The notes: generated from the sequence alone by a model not told the origin. DNA of 64,000 nt from Sinorhizobium sojae CCBAU 05684 (GCF_002288525.1 NZ_CP023067.1:1922001-1986000), one strand, 5' to 3'; numbered from the stretch's first letter, positions 52,018-61,276 are shown. Program-made: numbers and translations.

Positions 52018-53646
52018 TTAAGCGCTCCCCTCCCCGGTCGAAACCTGCAGCGTGGCGAGATCCACCTCCAGGTCGAGCTTCACCGCGCCGCCGGAGGTGA
52101 TGACGCAGCCGACGGCAAGCATATCGCCCGCCGCCCGCACGTTCTGGCGGAAATCGTAGCGCAACATCTCCGACACGCCGTCCCAGCGGGCCACGTCCCA
52201 AAGTCCGACATCCCATTCCGGCGACGCCGTATCGCCCTCGGTGACCCGGTCGAAGGGCGGCGCGGTCCTGTCGAAGTCGGCCCGCGCGAAGAGCTGCACC
52301 TTCGGCCTGGATTTCGCGCGGAAATACATATGCGCCAGCGAGGCCGCCGCCCGCTGGCCGAATTGTCCCGCCGGCGTGAACTGCGAGAGATATGTGGCGG
52401 TAAAGGTCAGCCCGTCGTCGGTTCCGCCGGTATCTCCCTGCCAGCAATAGCCGCCAAGCGATCCGAAGAAGAGGCCACCCTGCAGCGTCTCGAAGCAGTT
52501 TGCCCGCCAGTTGCTGATCGTCGACCAGCGCCCGTTCAGGACATTCAGCACGAAGGTCTTGTCGCTGACGACGCTGTTGTCCGGAAAGGCGACGAAGACG
52601 AGGTTCTGCTCGACCCAGGGCTTCAGGGTCCAGCCCGAGCCGGTCGCATTCGCCGCCTGCCGCCAGTCGTCCTCGATCGGCCGCGAGACCGAGACCTGCG
52701 CCAGCGCCTGCCGTTCTCGCTGAAAGAACTCGCGCTCGAACACCTGCGACATCGGCGTCAGGCCGTCCGTGGTGGCGATCAGCACGTCGCCGCCGATCCG
52801 GATCCAGGCATTCTTCCCGAGCGGCTTGCCGATCTGGTAAACGCCCTTCAGCGCGAAGTCGCTGGCGCTCGAAGGGTCGGAGCCGGAATAGACGGCGATT
52901 TCCCCCTCCGTCGAAACGAAGACGCAGAGATCGGAAAGCCCGTCGCCGCTTTCGAGCGACCAGGAAAAGCCGGTCAGCAACGATCCGCCCTTCTTCATCA
53001 CGCCGCCGAGCGGAAACACCGAAGCCGCGCCCGCGATCGCATTGACCGGCAGGTAATAGGCATCGAGCGTCGCATTCTTCAGGAAGAACTCGCGGTTTTT
53101 GAAGAGCCAGCCATAGTTGAGCTGAGCCATGGTCGTCGTATCGGAGAAGGTGATGGCCGGCGTCGTCGCCCAGGTCGATCCATCATAGACCCGGCGTGCG
53201 TCCGCGCCGTTGAGGCAGACGAGAAAGGAACCGCCGGCCGTCGTGTGCTGAAAGGCGCACCAGTCGCCGCCATTGAGCCCGCTGACCTCCGCTGCGGTCG
53301 GCGCCGGCGGTGCTGCCGGCGCCGTCATGTTGTAGATCGCGCTCGCCGTCGCCATGAACAGCTTTTCATTGCTGCCATATTTGTATTTGAAGGCGCTCCG
53401 GATGGCGCCGCCATCCGCCGCCAGCCCCGCCCTTCGCGAGCCGCCGCGGATCGCGCAGCCGGTCAGAGTCGGCAGGAAATTTCTGAGCACGCTCGCCGAT
53501 CCCGGCGCTTGCGAGGCCATGTCGGCGGTCGTCACCAGCCCGCCTTTCGGCGCCGGAAACGTCACCGCTTGCGAGGTCTGGGAGCGGCCGATGCTCGCCT
53601 GGCCGCGATTGGTGAGCGGCAGCCGGCCAGGAAGAACCCTGGTCAT
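52018..53646 (-). CDS. Phage tail hub / DNA stabilisation protein (P22 gp10-like)
   Basis: The 542-residue protein is beta-rich without transmembrane segments, with repeated blade-like segments such as ALKGVYQIGKPLGKNAWIRI and GGDVLIATTDGLTPMSQVF. Its N-terminus (FPAPKGGLVTTADMASQAPG) and size fit the short-tail hub proteins of P22-like podoviruses. Its ATG overlaps the stop of the preceding gene by four bases. The match is by architecture and position. Confidence 0.68.
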   Translation of the reverse strand: MTRVLPGRLPLTNRGQASIGRSQTSQAVTFPAPKGGLVTTADMASQAPGSASVLRNFLPTLTGCAIRGGSRRAGLAADGGAIRSAFKYKYGSNEKLFMATASAIYNMTAPAAPPAPTAAEVSGLNGGDWCAFQHTTAGGSFLVCLNGADARRVYDGSTWATTPAITFSDTTTMAQLNYGWLFKNREFFLKNATLDAYYLPVNAIAGAASVFPLGGVMKKGGSLLTGFSWSLESGDGLSDLCVFVSTEGEIAVYSGSDPSSASDFALKGVYQIGKPLGKNAWIRIGGDVLIATTDGLTPMSQVFEREFFQRERQALAQVSVSRPIEDDWRQAANATGSGWTLKPWVEQNLVFVAFPDNSVVSDKTFVLNVLNGRWSTISNWRANCFETLQGGLFFGSLGGYCWQGDTGGTDDGLTFTATYLSQFTPAGQFGQRAAASLAHMYFRAKSRPKVQLFARADFDRTAPPFDRVTEGDTASPEWDVGLWDVARWDGVSEMLRYDFRQNVRAAGDMLAVGCVITSGGAVKLDLEVDLATLQVSTGEGSA

Positions 53647-54245
53647 GATGCCCCCCTGTCCGCATTGATCTCCTGCAGGAGATCCGCTTCGAATTCCGCA
53701 AGATTGTCCTCGAAGGGAAGGCCCTTCTGCCGCTTCCAGCGCCAGATCAGCCCTTTGGCAAGCAGCCGCTCCGGAAAGATCGTCGTGTCGTCGTCGGCGC
53801 GGAAGACATCGCGCTCTTCATAGGGATCGCCGAGCACCCAGTTCCTGGAGAGATAGTCGATCGTCGCACCGGAGGCCGAAGCGGCCGGGGAAAAGAGCAT
53901 CTCCTTGCCGCGAAGATGGCAATAGGGCGCCTGAGAGCCGACGGCCGCCACCACTGCCCATTGCGCGTCATTGGTCACGAGCCGAACGCATCCCCCATCT
54001 GCGCCGCGGACCGCGCCCCCCGGCGCAAGCCGCTGATAGTCGGACGGCAGCAGCTCCGGCGAACCGGAGACGGCAAGGCTCTTGAACAGGTGCCTCCAGT
54101 CGGCCCGCCGCGCAATCTCGCCGCCCGCCTCCTGCGCCAGTGCCACCATCGTCTGCGCGTTGGGATCGTTCGTCCCATAGACGCTGTCGAAACGGTCGAG
54201 CGAAACGATATCGCACACCCCGTTGATCACGGTCAGAAGCGTCAT
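53643..54245 (-). CDS. Phage head-tail connector/adaptor protein
   Basis: From ATG 54245 the 200-residue product (MTLLTVINGVCDIVSLDRFD) is mixed alpha/beta with a central GSPELLPSDYQRL and a C-terminal charged helix (NLAEFEADLLQEINADRGAS). The size and location between adaptor and hub genes fit tail accessory proteins of podoviruses. The start and stop codons overlap both neighbours. Confidence 0.65.
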   Translation of the reverse strand: MTLLTVINGVCDIVSLDRFDSVYGTNDPNAQTMVALAQEAGGEIARRADWRHLFKSLAVSGSPELLPSDYQRLAPGGAVRGADGGCVRLVTNDAQWAVVAAVGSQAPYCHLRGKEMLFSPAASASGATIDYLSRNWVLGDPYEERDVFRADDDTTIFPERLLAKGLIWRWKRQKGLPFEDNLAEFEADLLQEINADRGAS

Positions 54246-54838
54246 GGCGTCAGCCCTCCGATGACGATTTCTGCATTGCCCCAGCGCAGGCGCTCGTCGG
54301 CAAGCCCTAATCCCGCTATCGCTTGTCGCTTCAGCGTCTCCGCCGCGCCCGCCTTCGCGGCGTCCCGTTCCCAGATGGCGATCTCCTCGACCAGCCCGTA
54401 GAGATAGACGTCGGGCGCCTTGTCGATCAGCCAATTGCTCGGATCGGCCGCCGTCAAAGCCGGTATCCTGGCGTAATAGGTGATCTCCATTTCAGCAGCC
54501 CCCCTCGGCCGCACCCGGATTCGGTCGCCGACAATCGCATACCCGACCGGCGCGCCACCCGATGTTGCAAGCACCGTCAGTTCAGCCAGCGGTCTCGCCC
54601 GCAGCACACGCTTGCCCGGCGCAAGCACCTGCCGCGCCTCCAGGAAGTCCGTGGGCAAGGTGCCCTCGCCTTCCGTCAGCGCCAGCGTCGCCGCCTTCTC
54701 CATGTCGGCCACGCGCAATGTGCGATTGAGCTTTTGTTCCGCCAGTGAAACGAAGCGCGGGAAGAGATGGGCAATGTCTTCGCGGCCGGCATAGGCGCCG
54801 GCATCGACCAGCAGGGATGCATAGTCCGATATCGTCAT
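54242..54838 (-). CDS. Phage adaptor/gateway protein
   Basis: From ATG 54838 the 198-residue product starts MTISDYASLLVDAGAYAGRE and has LFPRFVSLAEQKLNRTLRVA, TLPTDFLEARQVL and TYYARIPALTAADPSNWLID. The pattern matches the P22 gp4-type or gp6-type adaptor family of phage connectors. ATG overlaps the preceding stop. Confidence 0.68.
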   Translation of the reverse strand: MTISDYASLLVDAGAYAGREDIAHLFPRFVSLAEQKLNRTLRVADMEKAATLALTEGEGTLPTDFLEARQVLAPGKRVLRARPLAELTVLATSGGAPVGYAIVGDRIRVRPRGAAEMEITYYARIPALTAADPSNWLIDKAPDVYLYGLVEEIAIWERDAAKAGAAETLKRQAIAGLGLADERLRWGNAEIVIGGLTP

Positions 54839-55158
54839 AGCCGTCCCTCGAATGTTCGCCACGCGCGGTTGTCGCCGTCATTGAGCCACCGCTTCACATA
54901 GCGGTCGTCCCCTTCGGAATGGGCACGGACCAGGTTTTCCGAATGCGCGAGATTGAGCGGAATAGAGGCAACCTTCGTCCATTCGCCGAAGCCGTTGCCG
55001 GCGGTGGCATTGCGGGCAAAGGCATTCTGGCGGACGAGGTTTTCGACTGGATAGTCCGTCCGCCAATGGGTTTTGTTTCCGTCCTCCATTACCCAGACAG
55101 AGCGGCCGGTTAGAAAATCATAGTCGAAGAGCTTCCAGTCGCCGTCGCGTATTACCAT
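54835..55158 (-). CDS. Small phage structural-region protein
   Basis: The 107-residue product starts at ATG 55158, which has GGGGGAG five bases upstream; a GTG at 55164 is an alternative. It contains GDWKLFDYDFLTGRSVWVME and NLAHSENLVRAHSEGDDRYV. No family recognised, but it is fully embedded in the capsid-tail operon. Probably a connector or decoration protein; not assigned. Confidence 0.65.
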   Translation of the reverse strand: MVIRDGDWKLFDYDFLTGRSVWVMEDGNKTHWRTDYPVENLVRQNAFARNATAGNGFGEWTKVASIPLNLAHSENLVRAHSEGDDRYVKRWLNDGDNRAWRTFEGRL

Positions 55159-55160
55159 GG

Positions 55161-55331
55161 TCACTCCCCCGGCAGCGGATCGGCGCGCTCGGCCTTGCGT
55201 TTGGCAATCAACTGTTTAGCCGTACGGAGCGGCAGATCGAGTACCGTGCCGGCGGGGATGCGTTCCCCTCCAGTTGTCCAGCTGTCGTAGAGCAGCTTAA
55301 GCGGTACGGTCTTCATCTTCTCTTCTGTCAT
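55161..55331 (-). CDS. Small phage protein downstream of capsid
   Basis: From ATG 55331 the 56-residue product is MTEEKMKTVPLKLLYDSWTT... with GERIPAGTVLDLPLRTAKQL, resembling small head-completion-region proteins with a DNA-end or edge-domain-like fold. The open frame to 55397 crosses the terminator and is not used. Confidence 0.6.
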   Translation of the reverse strand: MTEEKMKTVPLKLLYDSWTTGGERIPAGTVLDLPLRTAKQLIAKRKAERADPLPGE

Positions 55332-55354
55332 CGTGTCTTGGCCCAAAAACAAAA

Positions 55355-55372
55355 GGGCGCCTGCAGGCGCCC
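55355..55372 (-). terminator. Rho-independent terminator after major capsid gene
   Basis: The perfect palindrome GGGCGCCTGCAGGCGCCC is followed on the minus strand by TTTTGTTTTT. It lies 30 bases after the capsid stop. Partial termination here would favour capsid over the minor connector genes. Confidence 0.85.
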
Positions 55373-55403
55373 GCATGAAAAGTCGACGGATCGGCACGAG
55401 TTA

Positions 55404-56399
55404 CTAGCTGGCGGCGCTAAGCCCGAAGAGGTCCGCCGCAATGCCAAGCCCCTTCTCATTGTGCACCTTCAGCGTACCTTCACCGATGATGACTCCTTTA
55501 TCCGCGTCTCCCGTTTTAGCGATATCGCGGTCTTCCTGAATATTGCGCAGCCAAAGGAAGGACAGCATGTCTGTGTCTATGAAGAAGGCATTGCGGGCGA
55601 GCCCGGCGCTGACCGCTTGCACCCGGTTCGGGTGGATCATCACCGTGCCGAACGGCCCTTCATAATAGTCCGCCGTCGCGACGATCGTGTTTCGTTCTCC
55701 GCCCTGTGAGACCGCGTATCGGAAGGGCGCGACATTGCCGTCGGACATGAAGGTGACGAAGACGGATTTGACATAGGGCGAAACCGAGACATGCCGGAAA
55801 TTCGCGCCGTTTTGGTAACCCTGCTGCATCACATCGTCCAGGATGGTCTTTGTGAATGCCCGTTGGGGCCCGTCGGTCGGTTCCACCGTCAGGCCGGTGC
55901 CCGGATCGAAGCCGCCGTTGATGCCGCCGGGAGCGCGCGAGACATTGGTTTCGATCCAAGTCGGCAACGAGCCGAACTCGCGCGTTGCGCCGGCCACGGA
56001 CGCGTTAGTATCGACGATTGCATATTCGACGTCCTTGCGGATCTCGACGCCCTTTTTCAACTTCTGATACTTCCGCTTCTGCACGTTGCCGGCCTCGGAA
56101 ACGACTTCCTGCGTCGCCGAGATGATCCAGTCCTTGCGCATGATCTGCGTATAGTTGCCAAGCCGCTTTGGCGGGGTTATCGCGCCAAAGGCATATTCCT
56201 CGCCCTCCTCTCGGACATTGGCGCCCGGTGCGGCGAGTTCGTCCGTCTCCCACTCCGGGTGTACCGTTGCGCACTTGCCCTTCTCGATCAGCGAATAGAT
56301 CGGGGTGTCCTCCGGCGTGATGCGCGACACTACGTCCGAAAGCTCCTCGCGATTGCCGACAGCTTGCGTTGTCTGAAATGTATTCGTGAGAACTGCCAT
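55404..56399 (-). CDS. Major capsid protein, SU10 family
   Basis: The 331-residue protein begins MAVLTNTFQTTQAVGNREEL with SRITPEDTPIYSLIEKGKCA, WETDELAAPG, QIMRKDWIISATQEVVSEAG and a long basic helix (QKRKYQKLKKGVEIRKDVEY). These are the marks of SU10/DUF5309 capsid proteins with the HK97 fold. No N-terminal pro-domain; a separate scaffold gene lies upstream. A strong terminator follows. Confidence 0.87.
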   Translation of the reverse strand: MAVLTNTFQTTQAVGNREELSDVVSRITPEDTPIYSLIEKGKCATVHPEWETDELAAPGANVREEGEEYAFGAITPPKRLGNYTQIMRKDWIISATQEVVSEAGNVQKRKYQKLKKGVEIRKDVEYAIVDTNASVAGATREFGSLPTWIETNVSRAPGGINGGFDPGTGLTVEPTDGPQRAFTKTILDDVMQQGYQNGANFRHVSVSPYVKSVFVTFMSDGNVAPFRYAVSQGGERNTIVATADYYEGPFGTVMIHPNRVQAVSAGLARNAFFIDTDMLSFLWLRNIQEDRDIAKTGDADKGVIIGEGTLKVHNEKGLGIAADLFGLSAAS

Positions 56400-56514
56400 G
56401 TGTTCGTCCTTCTATGATAATGAATGGGGCTGCCCACGCCCCGCCAGGCCCTTCGAAAGCCTCTGATGTCAACGCGTCTGGGGTGAAGAGGCGATCGACC
56501 GCCCTCTTAGCGCG

Positions 56515-57471
56515 CTATTCGAAATCGACCGCCATAGCGTCTCGGATTGATCCGCTTCGCGTCAGCCGCTGCATTGCCTCGCGGCTTTCTCGGCTGTGCC
56601 GCTGCGCCTGGCTCTTCGCCTTCAGGCGGGGTACCGGGGCCGGGGCTGCAGTGATTTTTTGCAAGGCCTTTGCACGCGCCCGCTCGGCATTGAGCCCAAG
56701 CCGGGCATAATGTGCGAGCTTAAAGAGGCGGTGGTCGATCACCTCGCGCATTTCCTGTTCGGAGAAGCCGAGTTCTCGCGCCGTCTCGAAAGCGTCTGCG
56801 AAGAAGGCCAGCCGCCCCTCCTCCTGTCCCGTCTGCGGGAAAGCTTCGAGAAGTTTGGCGTTCTCCGACGCCAGCCTCTCCTCGGCCACCGCAGCTTGAA
56901 GGTCCGCTACGACGCCCGCCGGTTCATTGGCGAGCGCCATCACCCGCGCGACTTGCTGCAGCCCCGCCTGATGCAGCGCCCATTGCCGCTGATAGGCCTG
57001 CGGGTTGCGTAGCCGCAGCTCCTCCGACGGCTCGTCTGGAATCTGCCCAGCGACCATTTCCGCAACGGCATTGGCGGTCGCCGCCACACGGCTGCTCATG
57101 CTTTCGAGCGCCCGCCCCTGGTTGGCCAGATCCTGGGTCTTATGGCGGTAGTCTTGATCGCGCATGTAGCCGAGCTTCAGCTCCCCAAGCGGAACCCGCT
57201 CACCGCCCTTGAGCGTCACGATCATGTCCTCGGCTTCGTTGGCTACCTCCTCCTCGCCAGGATGGGTCGGCTCGTAGCCTTCGCCGTTGAGCTCGCCTGG
57301 CTCCTCGGTGTAGTGTCCGGTCTCCTTGCCGGCCCGCTTCTCTTCGTCCTCGTCTTGCTGGTTGGCCTCGTGCGGCTCCCAGAAATCCAGGTCGTCGTAG
57401 GTTGCGGGTTCCGTCGAGCCCTCAACGGTTTTGCTCCCGCCGAAAGGCAGGTTGGCACTATCGTTCATCAT
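56515..57471 (-). CDS. Phage scaffolding protein
   Basis: The 318-residue protein has a very acidic N-terminus (NQQDEDEEKRAGKETGHYTE), a central segment with VTLKGGERVPLGELKLGYMR and long coiled coils (ALESMSSRVAATANAVAEMV; ASENAKLLEAFPQTGQEEGR), and a basic C-terminus (PRLKAKSQAQRHSRESREAM). This layout directly upstream of a capsid gene is that of internal scaffolds. The basic end would bind capsid. Confidence 0.83.
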   Translation of the reverse strand: MMNDSANLPFGGSKTVEGSTEPATYDDLDFWEPHEANQQDEDEEKRAGKETGHYTEEPGELNGEGYEPTHPGEEEVANEAEDMIVTLKGGERVPLGELKLGYMRDQDYRHKTQDLANQGRALESMSSRVAATANAVAEMVAGQIPDEPSEELRLRNPQAYQRQWALHQAGLQQVARVMALANEPAGVVADLQAAVAEERLASENAKLLEAFPQTGQEEGRLAFFADAFETARELGFSEQEMREVIDHRLFKLAHYARLGLNAERARAKALQKITAAPAPVPRLKAKSQAQRHSRESREAMQRLTRSGSIRDAMAVDFE

Positions 57472-57631
57472 GGAAAGACCTTTTGTGAGTTGCTAAGCGG
57501 CGCGATTACGCGCCTCATTTGCGCATCGAAGAACTACGCGATTTAATGGGTTGCCGCGGCTTCATGACTCAATTTCAAAGCACGCAGCTTGAAGACGGCA
57601 GAAGCCGCTCCTGGCCTCCGAGGCACCCGCA

Positions 57632-57868
57632 TTACGCAGGGGCGCCTGTTCCCTCCGTCTTGGCTTGCTCCGCCATGAACTTAAGCTTGGCACGGAAATT
57701 CCGAATAGCCCGCGCCTCGGCTGCAAAGGCCGCACGGGTCTCGTGGTCGGTGAGCTTAGCGTTGAGGCACCCGTTGATCGCCGCTCCCTCCAATTCGTCC
57801 ATCAGCCGCTCAAACAGCGGATTGTCGAGAAGTGCCCGCGCCGCTGCAGCTTTTTCGTTCGAAGGCAT
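57632..57868 (-). CDS. Small helical phage protein
   Basis: From ATG 57868 the 78-residue product (MPSNEKAAAARALLDNPLFE and ETRAAFAAEARAIRNFRAKL) is entirely helical and charged. It resembles the small proteins found between portal and scaffold genes of podoviruses. The gene is separated from portal by 4.5 kb of cargo, yet still lies on the phage strand. Confidence 0.65.
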   Translation of the reverse strand: MPSNEKAAAARALLDNPLFERLMDELEGAAINGCLNAKLTDHETRAAFAAEARAIRNFRAKLKFMAEQAKTEGTGAPA

Positions 57869-58511
57869 GGTATCTTTCCTAACCGTTTGCGGTGGTGGAC
57901 AGAAAGGCAGCGCGGAAGACGCTGACGTTGCAATCATCGCAGACTCGCCGAACCAGTTGCAAACCACTGGCCTCGACACCTGAGGCCAGCGTGCGGTAGC
58001 TGACTGATGTACTGCGCCGCGTGCATCAGGAGGCGCGCAGCGTCCCGCACTGGCGTCGATGGAACATGCGAATTCCAATGCCAGCGGCAGCATCATTCAG
58101 ATCACCAGCGGATCGAGGATGCACTGTTCCGTTTCCTGACAAGCAATTCCAATAAACCAGTGGTGAAAATCTGAGGGTTGGTGCTCGGTGCGAACTGCCC
58201 GTTCCGACCCACTGCTGCCGCCCGTAGAGACCGACTGGAATTTCCGGTGCCAGCCAAAGCTGCCATTGCTGGCAAAAAATTCGAATGGAGACGAAGGCGA
58301 AGTGGAGGTTCCATTTTGCTGCAATCAAATGTCCGGCTTCGAGTTTACTGGGCCGCATTAAACTCCACTTAATTTTTTAATGATGGAGTTCACCAACCTT
58401 GGAGTGATCCCATCTGAAAATACACCTGCTGAGCAGACGTGATCTCCGGAGTACGCATAATGACAATGACTACAACTATCCCAAAATCACGTTTTCGACC
58501 GAAGTAATATT
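57869..58511 (+). other. 640-bp gene-free leader of the reverse transcriptase gene
   Basis: No convincing coding frame on either strand. The segment contains short inverted repeats: AACTCCA near 58362 pairs with TGGAGTT near 58384 around a T-rich loop, and there is a Pro/Arg-type composition shift towards lower GC from about 58100. Bacterial defence RTs often have a structured non-coding RNA in this position, so it is a candidate ncRNA and promoter region. No specific RNA family was recognised. Confidence 0.4.
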
Positions 58512-60149
58512 ATGGCTTCATCACGGACCCGATTAATCCGATTGTTAGATAAAGGTTTCTATCCTGTCGAACTCCCTCCGCCGTTTAAGACGCGAAATTT
58601 CTCCAATGTTAAAGATAGCCTGAGACCGCCAAACAACTATTTTGGCAGCACAACATTCTTTGATGGCGCCACATTTCGCGGCCCGTTGCGAACATTCGGT
58701 GTAATTAACCCAGCCAGTTATTTGTTACTTAGCCGCTTCATTGCGGAACATTGGAGCGATATTTCCGGCGTATTTGATCTCAGCAGGTGTTCAGGCACCC
58801 GCCCAACGTTTCCGCCCCTAGGCGCAGAAGGGCGAGCAATTGAGACTGCCTCACTGGCAAGCAAACGAAAGAGCCAACGGCATTTGGCAAGTGTCTACCC
58901 GGTTATTCTCGGCCTCGATATCAACAGGTTTTATGGCTCAATCTACACACACTCGGTACCTTGGTCCGTACTCGGAAAGCAGGAAGCCAAGAAGAGACAC
59001 CGAAATAGAACACTGCAAGGACACTGGAGCGACACGCTGGACAAACTGGTTCGCAATTGCAATCAGCAGCAGACTGTCGGCATACCGATCGGACCGGACA
59101 CTTCGCGGATTATTTCAGAACTGATATTGTCGCGTATCGACGCGGAACTCACCTCTGTTGGCTCGGGCTTAGCGTCTCCGCAGATCTACCACAACATTGA
59201 TGACTACCAGATTGGGTGTATGGCGCTTGGGGAATCTGAAAATGCGCAGAGCCGCTTTGTTAGGACGATAAGTCGCTATGAGCTTCGTCTGAATGACTTC
59301 AAGACATCAGTAGACCACGGTCTATCGTTCGCCCCATCCAATTTCCAAAGACATTTCGATTGCCTCGACCAACAACGGGACCGCAACTTCGTAGAACATT
59401 TCTTTGAGATACTCTATGCACAGGTCCCACTACATCCAAATACCAACGTCTTGGGTTACGCAATCAAACGCTTCGCCCGAAATCTGGCTCGAAACAAAGA
59501 GCGCGGCCTAGTTCGCGAATATCTCCAGAGGCTGGTTTTCGCTGTACCGCACCAAGCAAGATGGATTTTACCCCTCTTGCTAGGCATTTACAGGGCCGAA
59601 GGCCTGAATGCTGAAGTACGGCGCATTATTGGATGGGGCATAGAGACATGCGTTCGGCGCAACGATGTTGGTAGCCTCTTATGGTTTCTATATGCAGCGA
59701 TATTTTTGGATATGCGCCTCGCTGGAGCGCTTTGCAATTTATGCATCGGCATGTCCAATGAACTGGTTGATTTGGTGCTATACCACGGCCGGAGTGCAGG
59801 TCTCTTCTCGTTTAACTTGAGCGAAATGCGGAGTAGATACCGAAGTAACGATTTTGGATCGTCGGCTTGGCTACCGATTTACGAAGTGGGGCGTCGCGGA
59901 TGGGACGCCTCTCCGTCATTCTCGAAGTTTGGCACTGCAGACGACCCCAATGATCTGTATCAGCATCTCAGCAATCACGGAGTTGAGTTTTACATCACCG
60001 ATCAAGACCACTTTGAAGTCAGTGCTTTTGACGGGTGGCGCCTGGCACAAGCGTACTTTGAGAGCGAGGAGTACGACTCTGAGTTTCAAGGCGATATGGA
60101 ACTCAATGTCCGGTACCTCGGCCACGGCCAGTGGGACAATTACGAGTAA
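58512..60149 (+). CDS. Stand-alone reverse transcriptase, defence-type (UG/Abi/DRT-like)
   Basis: The 545-residue protein has RT motifs in order. Motif A is LGLDINRFYGSIYTHSVPW (Asp136, about 133-151), where the SIYTHS-PW extension is typical of defence RTs. Motif B is TVGIPIGPDTSRIISELILS (about 188-207). Motif C is YHNIDDYQIG with Asp230 and Asp231, where the usual aromatic of YxDD is Asn228. Residues about 300-545 form a largely helical C-terminal region, as in Abi-P2/UG proteins, without maturase, integrase or endonuclease domains. It lies on the opposite strand to the phage genes, between portal and scaffold modules, and has lower GC. A role in abortive or superinfection immunity is inference; no phage-retro element is present. 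Confidence 0.87.
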   Translation: MASSRTRLIRLLDKGFYPVELPPPFKTRNFSNVKDSLRPPNNYFGSTTFFDGATFRGPLRTFGVINPASYLLLSRFIAEHWSDISGVFDLSRCSGTRPTFPPLGAEGRAIETASLASKRKSQRHLASVYPVILGLDINRFYGSIYTHSVPWSVLGKQEAKKRHRNRTLQGHWSDTLDKLVRNCNQQQTVGIPIGPDTSRIISELILSRIDAELTSVGSGLASPQIYHNIDDYQIGCMALGESENAQSRFVRTISRYELRLNDFKTSVDHGLSFAPSNFQRHFDCLDQQRDRNFVEHFFEILYAQVPLHPNTNVLGYAIKRFARNLARNKERGLVREYLQRLVFAVPHQARWILPLLLGIYRAEGLNAEVRRIIGWGIETCVRRNDVGSLLWFLYAAIFLDMRLAGALCNLCIGMSNELVDLVLYHGRSAGLFSFNLSEMRSRYRSNDFGSSAWLPIYEVGRRGWDASPSFSKFGTADDPNDLYQHLSNHGVEFYITDQDHFEVSAFDGWRLAQAYFESEEYDSEFQGDMELNVRYLGHGQWDNYE

Positions 60150-60376
60150 ACGGTGGAGGAAACTAGGCGGCTGTGCATGTATGTAGCCAACCGTGCCGCA
60201 AGAAACCTAGAGAGACCCTGATGTCCGCTCATGGCGCAAAGCCGCTATCCCGCGCTTTTGAGGCTGCGTTTCCGCTCCCCACCCTCCTGCGTCCTTCGAG
60301 AACATGAAGAATCGTCCGCCAGCCATCCGCTTCATACCTTTTGAAGGTCACAAGGTCTGTAGGGTAGCGGACTGTA

Positions 60377-61258
60377 TCATTTTCTTTGCAATGTGCACTG
60401 CAGCTCGGTGAAAGTACCTCTGTCGATCTTCGTGCACTGTTCACCGTCGTGCGGGCAGTCAACGTAGCCGGCCAGTTGCAGCACAACAAAGGTTTCGGAG
60501 AGGTCAGGAAGCGGAACTGTACGATTGGTGAGCCCCTTGTCGCCGACTTGCGTCCGAATCCTTGCTCCGGCGGGCTCGGACGTGATTTTCCAGTCCCTCT
60601 CGGAGTATGCTGGGGACGGCCACGAGGTTCTTACCGACGGTGTGTACGCTCCTGACCACGACTCGGTCTGATTCACTGCCGCGGTTAGATGGCTGATGCC
60701 GTCTCTTCTGCTTTCATCATTGGCTTTCGGTATCGCCTCCAACCAATTCTTGTTCGACTGATCAACGCCAAGCTTCCTAATGATCTCTCGGTAGCTGTCA
60801 TAAGCGCTTCGCGGCAGCTTTATCTCAAATCCTCCAGTGTTCATGGGCTCTAACTGGATGTCCTGAACCTTGTTCGGCTCCAGATTGACACCCGCCCATA
60901 CAGCGTCGGCATTTCCGGTCCCATATGAATAAAACGTCATCACTACGTTCGCCGTCCCTCTGTCAAACTGCTTGGGTCCTAACGCGAGGCTGTAGAGCGG
61001 CTGTCTTGCCTGTGGAAGGCCGATCTCAATTGTTGACTCGGCAGCTACGGGAACTCGGACGGTACCATCAATTGCACCCGTCAAAACACCATCTACGTAA
61101 ATGAAGGGGGTCAGTTCGGAGTCGATTTTGTCCGGTATACTGATTGACACCGGAGTTGTGTTTTCCTGCGCGCCAAGTTGCGCCGGAATCATGACGATGG
61201 GGACGCACCAGCTTGCGCGCAACACGGCTAACACCTTGGTTACAAGTGATCTGTGCAT
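60377..61258 (-). CDS. Secreted protein with PEGA-like C-terminal domain
   Basis: The 293-residue protein has a signal-type N-terminus (MHRSLVTKVLAVLRASWCVP, then PAQLGAQ). A central beta-rich part includes DKIDSELTPFIYVDGVLTGA and NKVQDIQLEPMNTGGFEIKL. The C-terminus has WKITSEPAGARIRTQVGDKG, PDLSETFVVLQLAGYVDCP, the pattern of a PEGA domain, with Cys pairs nearby. It should act in the periplasm. It converges with the RT gene and follows the membrane protein gene on the same strand. Function unknown. Confidence 0.6.
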   Translation of the reverse strand: MHRSLVTKVLAVLRASWCVPIVMIPAQLGAQENTTPVSISIPDKIDSELTPFIYVDGVLTGAIDGTVRVPVAAESTIEIGLPQARQPLYSLALGPKQFDRGTANVVMTFYSYGTGNADAVWAGVNLEPNKVQDIQLEPMNTGGFEIKLPRSAYDSYREIIRKLGVDQSNKNWLEAIPKANDESRRDGISHLTAAVNQTESWSGAYTPSVRTSWPSPAYSERDWKITSEPAGARIRTQVGDKGLTNRTVPLPDLSETFVVLQLAGYVDCPHDGEQCTKIDRGTFTELQCTLQRK

Positions 61259-61276
61259 AGCGAGCCCCCCAGTTAT

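Noticed and set aside
51805-53823. 672-codon plus-strand frame opposite the tail hub gene
   Set aside because: Antisense shadow of overlapping, ribosome-coupled phage genes.
58026-58358. Minus-strand frames in the RT leader
   Set aside because: Three overlapping frames of similar length with no domain or ribosome binding site; more likely non-coding leader.
58512-60149. Diversity-generating retroelement or retron
   Set aside because: No template/variable repeat, accessory gene or msr-msd-like structure was recognised, and the motif pattern fits defence RTs better.
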